DNA of 22,531 bases from Methylomonas sp. (lineage in GTDB: Bacteria > Pseudomonadota > Gammaproteobacteria > Methylococcales > Methylomonadaceae), in the NCBI GenBank assembly GCA_026989715.1, contig JALSIU010000127.1, positions 1-22,531 on the forward strand, written 5' to 3'. Shown one piece after another: positions 15,237 to 22,337 of the stretch (positions are counted from its first letter, which is position 1; each line of letters starts with the position of its first letter). The translations under genes were made by a program, and so were the position numbers. The notes below the pieces were generated by a model, which ran no database searches, was not told the DNA's origin, and saw only the letters and a program-made list of their open reading frames with translations.

Positions 15237-15728
15237 TTATCCCGCTTCATGCTGCAATAAGGCTACTTTAAGGTCGATGAGTGAGCCCGTTGTATGTCCC
15301 GCATAACCACCGATACTTGTTTTTCTGAGTACGCGATGGCAGGGAATGATAAAGGGAAATGGGTTTTGACGGCAGGCATTGGCAAGGGCTCTTGGGCTAG
15401 TCTTGATTGCGCTGGCTAGTTCGCCATAGGTTCTGGTTTGGCCTCTAGGAATATCGCTGATAGCTTGCCAAACTTGCCGCTGAAAAGACGTTCCTTGGTA
15501 CTGTAAGCTAACAAGGCGATTGACCGGCATGTTTTTCCAAATATCATCAATTAGGTTTTGTAATGCTTTGGATGACATGAGTTGTGTGTGGTTATCAATA
15601 AACCATGTGCTTTGATATAAGCAATCTGCGTGCATGCTGATATATAATTTTCCTATCGCTAAGTTACATGCATAGCTTTGTAGCTTGCTAGGAGGTGGTC
15701 TGCGTTGCCAGTTTAATTGCAGTTGCAT
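15237..15728 (-). CDS. ogt: Methylated-DNA--protein-cysteine S-methyltransferase
   Basis: This suicide repair protein removes alkyl groups from O6-alkylguanine. The acceptor cysteine is C130 in the signature NPFPFIIPCHRVL. The helix-turn-helix and arginine finger (RGQTRTYGELA, RALANACRQNP) precede it, and GGYAGHTTGSLIDLKVALLQHE follows. At 163 residues it is a single-domain Ogt/AGT enzyme with a short, poorly conserved N-terminal part and no AdaA-type zinc domain. It starts five bases after the polyphosphate phosphotransferase stop, so the two probably share a transcript. Confidence 0.93.
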   Translation of the reverse strand: MQLQLNWQRRPPPSKLQSYACNLAIGKLYISMHADCLYQSTWFIDNHTQLMSSKALQNLIDDIWKNMPVNRLVSLQYQGTSFQRQVWQAISDIPRGQTRTYGELASAIKTSPRALANACRQNPFPFIIPCHRVLRKTSIGGYAGHTTGSLIDLKVALLQHEAG

Positions 15729-15733
15729 ATTGT

Positions 15734-17221
15734 TTAATGATCGAGTTGTTGCTCTAATTTGTCACAGTAGGTTTTAAGTACTTTAATACGTGCATAGCGT
15801 TTATTATTGGCTTCTACTAATGTCCATAATGCAGATTGAGTGCTGGTGCGGGCAACCATATCATTGACTGCGAGTGCGTAGTCATCCCATTTTTCTCGGT
15901 TGCGATAATCCTCTTCGGTGATTTTATGTTGCTTATAGCTGATTTGTTCGCGTTCTTTAAAGCGGCGTAGTTGTTCTTCTTTGTCTATATGTAGCCAGAA
16001 TTTGACCAAGACGATGCCGTGGTCGGTGAGTGCTTCTTCAAAATTGCGAATTTCAGGATAGGCGCGTTGCCATTCGTGTTCTTGCGCAAAGCCTTCTACG
16101 CGCTCAACGAGGACGCGCCCATACCAGCTACGGTCATAAATGGTAACTCTTCCTGCACGTGGCATATGTCGCCAAAAACGCCATAAATAGTGCTGTCTTT
16201 GTTCTTCGTCAGTAGGGGCTGCAATAGGAATCACTTGATAGCTACGCGCATCAATGGCATGGGTAAGTCGTCGGATGGCTCCGCCTTTGCCGCCTGCATC
16301 CCAGCCTTCAAAGACGAGCACGCTGGATATTTTTTTCTGATGTGCGTGCCGAGCCAGTTTATTCAGTTTGCCTTGGTAGTGATTTAATTGTTCATTGTAT
16401 TGTTTTTTATCCAGCTCTAAGCTGAGGTCTAAGGCATCTAGCAGGATCGGTTGGTTACCATGGAGGGTGCGTGCTATCGGTTGCGGAGGCGGCGTATTTG
16501 CGGCTAATTGGCGTGCGTGTATATGGGCGTTTATTTTATCAAGGATGTGTTGCCCTACTGTGAGGCTGCTATAGCGAATATCGCTACCTTCAACAATAAG
16601 CCAAGGGTTTTGGCTGGTACTGGTTTCTTGTAATACATTTTCGGCTGTGTTGACGAAGCTGTCGTACATTTTTAAGTGTTCTTTATCACGCTTGGTGACT
16701 TGCCAAGCCGTTTCTGGATTTTTTTCTAATTGCTTCAAGCGTTTTTTTTGTTGTTCTTGCTTTAGGTGTAACCAGCATTTTATGATTAAAGTGCCGTCAT
16801 CTGCGAGTTCTTGTTCGAGTTCTTTGATATGGATAAGTTGTGTTTGTAATTTTGTGGCATCAATTTTTGCGTGTACATGTTGGGCGATAGGTTCGCTATA
16901 CCATGAGCCTACATAGATGCCTATGGTGCCTTTTGCCGGCATGGTACGCCAGAAACGCCAGAACTTTGGGCGTTCGCGTTCTTCATCGCTAGGGGAGTCA
17001 TAGGCATTAGTGCGCATAAAACGAGGGTCTAGCCATTCATTCAATAGGTTGATTACGTCGCCTTTACCACCGCCATCTACGCCGGAGATAAGAATAATAA
17101 CGGAGAAATCGAGTTGACTAAGGGTTTGTTGTACGGTCAGTAGTTGAGTACGCAGGGTGGGAACCTGTTTGTGGTAGTCAGCTTTGGCAATGGTGTGACC
17201 TAATTCAGCAATTTCAAACAT
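15734..17221 (-). CDS. pap: Polyphosphate:AMP phosphotransferase (two-domain PPK2)
   Basis: The 495-residue protein has two PPK2 domains in tandem, as in class II PAP enzymes, which make ADP from AMP with polyphosphate. The C-terminal domain is intact: Walker A GWDAGGKGG (306-314, Lys312), the lid region YLWRFWRHMPRAG and Walker B-like IYDRSWYGRVLVERV (361-375). The N-terminal domain keeps a Walker A (GVDGGGKG, 47-54) and WRFWRTMPAKG but has VGSWYSEPI in place of DRSWYGRVL, so it is probably structural or inactive, as is known for the family. It is divergent from pmpA, with which it shares a 158-base control region holding nested inverted repeats. No clear Shine-Dalgarno precedes the ATG. Confidence 0.92.
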   Translation of the reverse strand: MFEIAELGHTIAKADYHKQVPTLRTQLLTVQQTLSQLDFSVIILISGVDGGGKGDVINLLNEWLDPRFMRTNAYDSPSDEERERPKFWRFWRTMPAKGTIGIYVGSWYSEPIAQHVHAKIDATKLQTQLIHIKELEQELADDGTLIIKCWLHLKQEQQKKRLKQLEKNPETAWQVTKRDKEHLKMYDSFVNTAENVLQETSTSQNPWLIVEGSDIRYSSLTVGQHILDKINAHIHARQLAANTPPPQPIARTLHGNQPILLDALDLSLELDKKQYNEQLNHYQGKLNKLARHAHQKKISSVLVFEGWDAGGKGGAIRRLTHAIDARSYQVIPIAAPTDEEQRQHYLWRFWRHMPRAGRVTIYDRSWYGRVLVERVEGFAQEHEWQRAYPEIRNFEEALTDHGIVLVKFWLHIDKEEQLRRFKEREQISYKQHKITEEDYRNREKWDDYALAVNDMVARTSTQSALWTLVEANNKRYARIKVLKTYCDKLEQQLDH

Positions 17222-17262
17222 AAGTGTCTGGTTTTTGTTTATTACATTGTGGGGAGCTATAG

Positions 17263-17291
17263 TTTATAACAAGCTTGTTTATTGTTATAAA
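17263..17291. promoter_or_regulatory. Nested inverted repeats between pap and pmpA (operator-like)
   Basis: TTTATAACAA (17263-17272) and TTGTTATAAA (17282-17291) form a perfect 10-bp inverted repeat around nine bases. A second perfect palindrome, AACAAGCTTGTT (17268-17279), overlaps the left arm, so three TTGTT-type half-sites lie within 29 bases. No T-run follows either way. The position in the divergent gap suggests binding sites for a regulator of pap, of pmpAB-tauE, or of both. Confidence 0.45.
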
Positions 17292-17317
17292 GCATATGGC
17301 ATTCGGACAGGTAAATT

Positions 17318-17345
17318 TTGCCCACCTGCTATTAGCCCTTATAAT
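17318..17345 (+). promoter_or_regulatory. Promoter of the pmpA-pmpB-tauE operon
   Basis: A -35 box TTGCCC (17318-17323, 4/6), a 16-base spacer and a perfect -10 TATAAT (17340-17345) predict a start near 17352, 28 bases before the pmpA start codon. A small repeat CAGGT/ACCTG (17308-17312, 17324-17328) brackets the -35 box and could be a repressor site. Confidence 0.6.
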
Positions 17346-17379
17346 GAAGCAATTTTAAGTTAATCTCAATGGTGAATTT

Positions 17380-17811
17380 TTGGAAAATTTTACTCCTGTT
17401 TCCGCTTTATTAGGCGGAGCATTAATTGGTTTGAGCGTGAGTTTGCTACTACTATTAAATGGGCGTATGGCGGGCATTAGCGGTATTATGAACGGCGTTT
17501 TTAGTGCCCCTAAAAAAGAGGAAATATGGCGTATTATATTTCTGCTTGGCTTGGTTCTGGGTGCCGGTATTTTTCAGTGGATTAGCGAGGGTAGTTTGCA
17601 GTTGCGTGCAAATTATCCTGTCTTATTAATTATCTGTGGTGGTTTTTTGGTTGGATTTGGTACGCGTATGGGTAGTGGTTGTACCAGTGGTCATGGTATT
17701 TGCGGTATCGCTAATTTTTCATTGCGCTCAATAACGGCAACGATAACTTTTATGCTCAGTGGTGGCATTACGGTGTATATATTGAAGCACCTTTTGGGGG
17801 TAACAGGATGA
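17380..17811 (+). CDS. YeeE/YedE family sulfur-transport membrane protein, PmpA-like
   Basis: This is a 143-residue inner-membrane protein with about four hydrophobic segments. It carries the YeeE/YedE (DUF395) signature GFGTRMGSGCTSGHGICGIANFS, with C101 and C108 in the region that relays thiosulfate or persulfide sulfur in the related TsuA transporter. It is a half-size YeeE protein paired with the next gene, the PmpA/PmpB arrangement. The start is TTG: in that frame a stop lies just upstream, no ATG or GTG is available, and GGTGA (17371-17375) gives a ribosome-binding site. It overlaps the next gene by four bases. Confidence 0.85.
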   Translation: MENFTPVSALLGGALIGLSVSLLLLLNGRMAGISGIMNGVFSAPKKEEIWRIIFLLGLVLGAGIFQWISEGSLQLRANYPVLLIICGGFLVGFGTRMGSGCTSGHGICGIANFSLRSITATITFMLSGGITVYILKHLLGVTG

Positions 17812-18224
17812 AAAATAATTTGGTTGCATTGCTGGCCGGCATTATTTTTGGACTAGGGCTTGCTTTATCACAAATGATTGATCCAAATAAGGTGTTGAAC
17901 TTTTTGGATGTAACAGGGAACTGGGATCCTAGTTTGGCCTTTGTGATGATGGGGGCGTTAGCCGTTTCGATGGTCAGTTTTCGTTTTATTTTACAACGGC
18001 CTACGCCGATTTTTGAAACGAGTTTTCATGTGTCTAAGCAAACAATTATTAATAAACCTTTAATCTTAGGTGCTGCTATTTTTGGTGTTGGCTGGGGAAT
18101 GTCAGGGTATTGTCCGGGGCCTGCTGTTGCCAGTTTAGGGCTGTTTTCCGTAGAGGGCGCGGTGATGGTGGTTGCTATTTATGCGGGCTTTTTTAGTCAG
18201 CGTTGGTTGGCGCAAAGAAAATAA
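17808..18224 (+). CDS. YeeE/YedE family (DUF6691) membrane protein, PmpB-like
   Basis: This is a 138-residue membrane protein, the second half of the YeeE/YedE pair. It opens LVALLAGIIFGLGLALSQMIDPNKVLNFLD, a family signature, and has the Cys-bearing motif GVGWGMSGYCPGPAVASLG (C102). It probably assembles with the preceding protein into one sulfur-compound channel, since together they equal a full-length YeeE/YedE transporter. The start codon overlaps the end of the upstream gene (ATGA), so translation is coupled. The transported species is not readable from sequence. Confidence 0.85.
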   Translation: MKNNLVALLAGIIFGLGLALSQMIDPNKVLNFLDVTGNWDPSLAFVMMGALAVSMVSFRFILQRPTPIFETSFHVSKQTIINKPLILGAAIFGVGWGMSGYCPGPAVASLGLFSVEGAVMVVAIYAGFFSQRWLAQRK

Positions 18225-18230
18225 AACATA

Positions 18231-19049
18231 ATGGAATACTTTTCTTTTGCGGACATTCCTTTTGAATTAATTCATATTGCAGCAGGTAGTTTGGTTGGTT
18301 TTGTTATTGGGTTAACCGGTGTGGGCGGTGGCTCTTTAATGACGCCAATATTAGTCTTAGGCTTCGGTATTTCCCCTGCTATTGCGGTCGGGACAGATTT
18401 ATTATATGCGGCACTTACCAAATGTAGCGGTGTTTTTTTTCATCACCGCCATAAAACGGTGGATTGGAAAATTGTCGGATTATTGGGCATGGGCAGTGTG
18501 CCGAGTTCAATAATTACCGTTTTTTTGTTGGAGCAATTCAAGGCGGCAGGCCTTAATTCAGACCGCTTAATGATGCTGACTTTGAGTGTTATGTTGATAT
18601 TAACCTCGATTATTGTATTGATAAAAGGCCGTTTGCTTTCTTATGTGAGTCATCGACATGGTGAATCGACATTTGTTGCTTTTGCAAAAAGATTTCGCCC
18701 GCAGATTACGGTATTGTCTGGGGTTGCTTTGGGTATATTGGTGACGATTTCTTCGGTAGGGGCGGGTGCTATTGGTTCTGCTATTTTATTTTTGTTGTAC
18801 CCACATAAAAAACCGGTGGCTATTGTTGGAACGGATATTGCCCATGCCGTACCTTTAACGGCGATTGCCGGCATGGGGCACCTGCATTTTGGTGCGGTTG
18901 ATTTTGATTTATTGATGGGCTTGTTATTAGGTGGGATACCTGCCATTTATTTAGGAAGTTTAGTTGGGCGACATATTCCTGATAATTGGTTGCGCGTGAC
19001 GATTGCTATCTTGTTATTTGCGATGGGGCTTAAGTTGGCAACTGCATAA
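18231..19049 (+). CDS. TauE/SafE (TSUP) family permease, probable sulfite/organosulfonate exporter
   Basis: The 272-residue inner-membrane protein has about eight hydrophobic segments. The two TSUP signatures are clear: GLTGVGGGSLMTPILVLGFGISPAIAVGTDLLYAA near the N-terminus and SSVGAGAIGSAILFLLYPHKKPVAIVGTDIAHAVPLTA in the second half. The family moves sulfite, sulfoacetate or related anions. It begins six bases after pmpB, completing a three-gene operon like the membrane part of BigR-type sulfide-detoxification operons, though neither a BigR-like regulator nor a persulfide dioxygenase lies next to it. No clear Shine-Dalgarno is seen, so it may depend on coupling. Confidence 0.88.
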   Translation: MEYFSFADIPFELIHIAAGSLVGFVIGLTGVGGGSLMTPILVLGFGISPAIAVGTDLLYAALTKCSGVFFHHRHKTVDWKIVGLLGMGSVPSSIITVFLLEQFKAAGLNSDRLMMLTLSVMLILTSIIVLIKGRLLSYVSHRHGESTFVAFAKRFRPQITVLSGVALGILVTISSVGAGAIGSAILFLLYPHKKPVAIVGTDIAHAVPLTAIAGMGHLHFGAVDFDLLMGLLLGGIPAIYLGSLVGRHIPDNWLRVTIAILLFAMGLKLATA

Positions 19050-19342
19050 GCTGTTTTTTTAAGGATTCACTCGGTTTTTTTGTGGTAAAAGACACGTGAC
19101 AATAGGATGCATTTATGCCTTTCTTTCTGATAAAATAGCGAGCCAGATAGGAGTGAGTGTGGCAGAAAGCTATTTCTATGTGCTGGTTTTAGGAAAAAAC
19201 CAACACTTTGCTGACTCAGAGTTATCTTAAAGTTTAAGGCTGAAGATAAACTTCTTTGGTCTTAGTATTTGTTGTTTTAAGGTGCGTAAGGCATAGTGAT
19301 AACAAATATATTTTAATAAACATATAAAATTAGGAATTAAGT
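19050..19342 (+). other. Intergenic region upstream of fdxA
   Basis: The 293 bases hold no confident gene. There are two small hairpins (TGGTTTT/AAAACCA at 19184-19202; AAGTTTA/TAAACTT at 19230-19253), neither followed by a T-run. A GTG-started 23-codon frame at 19159-19230, preceded by TAGGAG, encodes MAESYFYVLVLGKNQ and then stops; it could be a remnant gene start or a leader peptide. No convincing fdxA promoter was found. Confidence 0.4.
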
Positions 19343-19666
19343 ATGACTTTTGTCGTTACAGAAAATTGCATTAAATGTAAATTTACAGATTGCGTTGATG
19401 TATGCCCTGTAGATTGTTTTCATGAAGGACCAAACTTTTTAGTGATTGACCCTGACGAATGTATAGATTGTACTTTGTGTGAGCCGGAGTGTCCTGCTGA
19501 AGCCATTTTTTCTGAAGATGAATTGCCGGAAGGTCAGGAGCAATTTATTGAGATTAACGCAGAATTAGCACAAAGTTGGCCCGTTATTACCGATGTGGCC
19601 GATGCGTTACCGGATGCTGAAGAGTGGGATGGCAAGCCGGGAAAATTGGCAATGTTGGAAAGATAG
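19343..19666 (+). CDS. fdxA: 7Fe ferredoxin, FdxA/FdI type
   Basis: This is a 107-residue soluble electron carrier with one [3Fe-4S] and one [4Fe-4S] cluster. The cysteines are C9, C12, C17, C21, C25, C40, C43, C46 and C50, the spacing of Azotobacter vinelandii ferredoxin I, and the C-terminal tail (ELAQSWPVI, DAEEWDGKPGKL) also matches that protein. AGGA eight bases upstream supports the ATG. It stands alone, so its redox partner is not shown by context. Confidence 0.96.
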   Translation: MTFVVTENCIKCKFTDCVDVCPVDCFHEGPNFLVIDPDECIDCTLCEPECPAEAIFSEDELPEGQEQFIEINAELAQSWPVITDVADALPDAEEWDGKPGKLAMLER

Positions 19667-19744
19667 TATTTTTATAGCAGGGTCGTTGTTATAAATTCCG
19701 AAGCTTTTTCTTAACTTCTTATGCTGTGGAAGGTGGCGTGTCAC

Positions 19745-20335
19745 TTAAAATGACGTGTTCCTTTTATGACTTGCAATAGAATGGTTTAGGTTGGTTTCGG
19801 GATTTATTTCAGCTAAATATGCATCTTTTAATTTGGCATAATTTTGTGCTGAATATTCTAAAAATTCTTTTTCTGTCTCAGTTAAGGGACGCGCTTGTTT
19901 TGCGGGTGAGCCAATATAAAGGTGGCCACTTTGTAAAACCTTGCCGGGTGGAACTAAGGCTCCTGCGCCTAGCATGACATGATCTTCCAGTATCGCATTA
20001 TCCATAATAATTGCACCAATGCCGATTAAGCAGTAATCACCGACGGTACAGGCGTGTACTACTGCTCTGTGCCCAATCGTAACCCCTTTGCCTATTGTTA
20101 GCGGTGCACTTTTGGGACTAAATTTTCCGGCATGCGAAACATGTAATACGGCACCATCTTGAATATTACTTTGTTCGCCAATCTCGATACCGGCAACATC
20201 GCCTCGAATAACAACCATCGGCCAGACTGAAACATGATCAGCAAGCGTTACATCGCCAATAATGACGGCACTCGTGTCGATATAGTTTGCATTGCCTAAG
20301 GTAGGATAGATGTTGTTAAATGTACGCAGTGCCAT
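19745..20335 (-). CDS. Gamma-class carbonic anhydrase-like protein (YrdA family)
   Basis: The 196-residue protein is a left-handed beta-helix of hexapeptide repeats (about 10-160) with a C-terminal helix. Zinc ligand candidates are H65 (or H68) in VLHVSHAG, H89 in TIGHRAVVH and H94. The motifs VSVWPMVVIRGDV, NIQDGAVLHVSH, LGAGALVPPGK and YIGSPAKQARPLTETEKEFL follow E. coli YrdA closely. It probably binds zinc as a trimer; carbonic anhydrase activity is not assured, since close relatives lack the acidic loop of the archaeal Cam enzyme. It converges on fdxA with a 78-base gap that shows no strong terminator. Confidence 0.9.
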   Translation of the reverse strand: MALRTFNNIYPTLGNANYIDTSAVIIGDVTLADHVSVWPMVVIRGDVAGIEIGEQSNIQDGAVLHVSHAGKFSPKSAPLTIGKGVTIGHRAVVHACTVGDYCLIGIGAIIMDNAILEDHVMLGAGALVPPGKVLQSGHLYIGSPAKQARPLTETEKEFLEYSAQNYAKLKDAYLAEINPETNLNHSIASHKRNTSF

Positions 20336-20430
20336 GAATAATCCTTGTGTTTTCTATAAAACCGCCATGATACTGTTAATTTAACCATTATTCAGCTACA
20401 AATATAAAATTCGCAATGTTTTTTTTGATT

Positions 20431-20460
20431 TTGTACACGCTCTGACTTTTGGGCTATCAT
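20431..20460 (+). promoter_or_regulatory. Possible promoter of the SPFH/zinc-ribbon operon
   Basis: TTGTAC (20431-20436), an 18-base spacer and TATCAT (20455-20460, 5/6) would start transcription near 20467, about 24 bases before the SPFH start codon. The match is moderate. Confidence 0.4.
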
Positions 20461-20490
20461 TGAATAGTATATCTTTTGCATGGAGTTATT

Positions 20491-21501
20491 ATGGCACTTT
20501 TTGATGGCGTTAAACGGCAGTTACGATCAGTTATTCAGTGGGAATCGCCGAGCTCAGATGTTTTATTTCAGCAATGGCGTGGTAATGGTGATGAACTGAA
20601 AAATGCTTCAAAGCTTATTGTAGGGCCTGGGCAAGGTTGCATTTTTGTTTACCAAGGTAAAGTGAAGGCAGTATTAGAAAAAGAGTGCTTACTTAACTTG
20701 GAAACCGATAATATTCCTTTTTGGACTACAGTGACTAAGTTTATGCAGTTCTTTGAAAGCGAGCATAAAGCACAACTGTATTTTTTTAAAAGAACCAAAA
20801 TATTGGATCAGAAATGGGGAACCAGTTCGCCTATAAAGTATGAAGACCCAAAATATAAATTTCCGGTCGGCTTGCAAGCTTATGGTAATTATAGTTACCG
20901 TATTGTGGATGCTAAATCTTTTTTTGTAGATGTTGTCGGAGGGGAGCATGATTTTTACATTGAAGATTTCCGGCACATCATGTCGAATCGTTTAATGCAT
21001 CCTTTAACCGATTTTTTAGCAGAAAGTCGTTTTTCTTATGCTGAAATTGATGCTAATCGTGAAGAAATTGCTCAGGGTATGGATAAGGTGTTGCAGGCAG
21101 AATTTCAGAAACTGGGTTTTGCTATGACGGATTTTCGTATAGAAGGTACTAATTTTGATACAGATACGTTAACACGTATTAATCGGATTGCTGATTTAAC
21201 GGCGGAAGCACAAGCGGCAAAAGCGGTCGGATTAGATTATGCGAGCATGCAACAACTAGAGGCCATGCGTGAAGCCGCTAGAAATGAAGGTGGCGGGGCT
21301 GGTTTAGGCATGGGCTTAGGGGCTGGTATGGGGATGGGGCAGTCGATGGCAAATGCGATGAGTGCAGGGTTTGGTACGCAACAAACAAACACTGAAGACC
21401 CGATGCAAAAATTAGCGCAATTAAAAACAATGTTTCAAGCGGACTTAATTTCTGAAACGGAATATGCCGCAAAGAAAAAAGACATTTTGGATGCTTTGTA
21501 A
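20491..21501 (+). CDS. SPFH-domain protein with C-terminal SHOCT-like segment
   Basis: The 336-residue protein begins MALFDGVKRQLRSVIQW, as in YdjI-type 'SPFH domain/virion core' proteins. The SPFH/band-7 core spans about 25-240 and includes LIVGPGQGCIFVYQGKV, FPVGLQAYGNYSYRIVDAKSFF and the helical ADLTAEAQAAKAVG. A Gly/Met-rich linker (about 266-300) leads to a SHOCT-like helical end (about 303-336: DPMQKLAQLKTMFQADLISETEYAAKKKDIL). No signal peptide or membrane span is evident, so it probably acts on the inner face of the membrane as an oligomer. GGAG before the ATG at 20491 fixes the start; the frame extends five codons to a TTG. Its stop overlaps the next gene (TAATG). Function is unknown; stress or envelope roles are inferred for the family. 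Confidence 0.85.
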   Translation: MALFDGVKRQLRSVIQWESPSSDVLFQQWRGNGDELKNASKLIVGPGQGCIFVYQGKVKAVLEKECLLNLETDNIPFWTTVTKFMQFFESEHKAQLYFFKRTKILDQKWGTSSPIKYEDPKYKFPVGLQAYGNYSYRIVDAKSFFVDVVGGEHDFYIEDFRHIMSNRLMHPLTDFLAESRFSYAEIDANREEIAQGMDKVLQAEFQKLGFAMTDFRIEGTNFDTDTLTRINRIADLTAEAQAAKAVGLDYASMQQLEAMREAARNEGGGAGLGMGLGAGMGMGQSMANAMSAGFGTQQTNTEDPMQKLAQLKTMFQADLISETEYAAKKKDILDAL

Positions 21502-22163
21502 TGGCGAGATGTCGTAGCTGTTCTGCGCCTTTAAGCGTCAATTCTAGTCATTGTCGTTATTGTGGTGTGCGTAATGATATGGATTTACAGGGTCAGCATG
21601 AGTACAGTGTGCAAGGAGTAAATTCTGGGCGTATGTGCCCACATTGTGAGATAGCGTTAGAAACCATTCAATTGCAGCTAGAGCAACCGTTGTCGATTGA
21701 GCGTTGTACGGATTGCTTTGGCTTGTTTTTTGACTTAGGCGAATTAGAGTTTTTGTTAGAATATTCGGTTACTGATTTAGGTAGTATCAATCAAGTGTAT
21801 TTAAATAATATTAATACGGATTTCTACTCAATTCGGCAGGCTGTTAAGTATATAAAATGCCCTGTGTGTCAGGCGTTTATGCGTCGTACCAATTTTGCCA
21901 GAAAAAGTGGTGTGATTGTAGATAGTTGTCCCTATCATGGACTCTGGTTGGATAATGGTGAATTACAGCATCTCATGGAATGGAAACGCGTAGGTGGACA
22001 ATTGCTACATGAACAGGTACAGCGACAAGAAAAAGCATCTCGTAGAGCAGAGGGAAAGCATAATTTTGAAAGTATGATGCAAAGACCCGATAAACAGGAA
22101 ACGATTGGTTTGGAATCAGATTTATTGGATGTTTTGGCTTTTGTTGTTAGAAAAATTTTCTAG
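21501..22163 (+). CDS. Multi-zinc-ribbon protein (zf-TFIIB type)
   Basis: The 220-residue protein has three zinc-binding units: an N-terminal ribbon with C4, C7, C18 and C21; a TFIIB-type ribbon with C46, C49, C69 and C72 (CPHC...CTDCFGLFFDLGELEFL); and a second of the same type with C120, C123, C143 and probably H146 (CPVCQAFM...VDSCPYHGLWLDNGELQHL). The C-terminal third is charged and ends in hydrophobic LLDVLAFVVRKIF, which may be a membrane-anchoring helix. It overlaps the SPFH stop by one base and is surely co-translated with it. Such zinc-ribbon proteins often neighbour SPFH genes; a partner or adaptor role is inference. Confidence 0.85.
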   Translation: MARCRSCSAPLSVNSSHCRYCGVRNDMDLQGQHEYSVQGVNSGRMCPHCEIALETIQLQLEQPLSIERCTDCFGLFFDLGELEFLLEYSVTDLGSINQVYLNNINTDFYSIRQAVKYIKCPVCQAFMRRTNFARKSGVIVDSCPYHGLWLDNGELQHLMEWKRVGGQLLHEQVQRQEKASRRAEGKHNFESMMQRPDKQETIGLESDLLDVLAFVVRKIF

Positions 22164-22337
22164 TTTAAATAGGCTTTGTTTTTTAGGGATTAGTTAAAAT
22201 TTAGTCATAAAAATAAGCTGAATGTGTAGAGTGCATCAGGGCTTGTTTGGACATTATTAAATGCTAATGTAATGGGTTTTTGGGTGTTATTTGCGTTATA
22301 CTTATCAGTATGATTATTCTTAGAGGGACAGGGGTGA

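Noticed and set aside
17263..17291. The TTTATAACAA/TTGTTATAAA repeat as a terminator
   Set aside because: It is AT-rich, has no T-run on either side and sits between two divergent gene starts, where no transcript needs ending.
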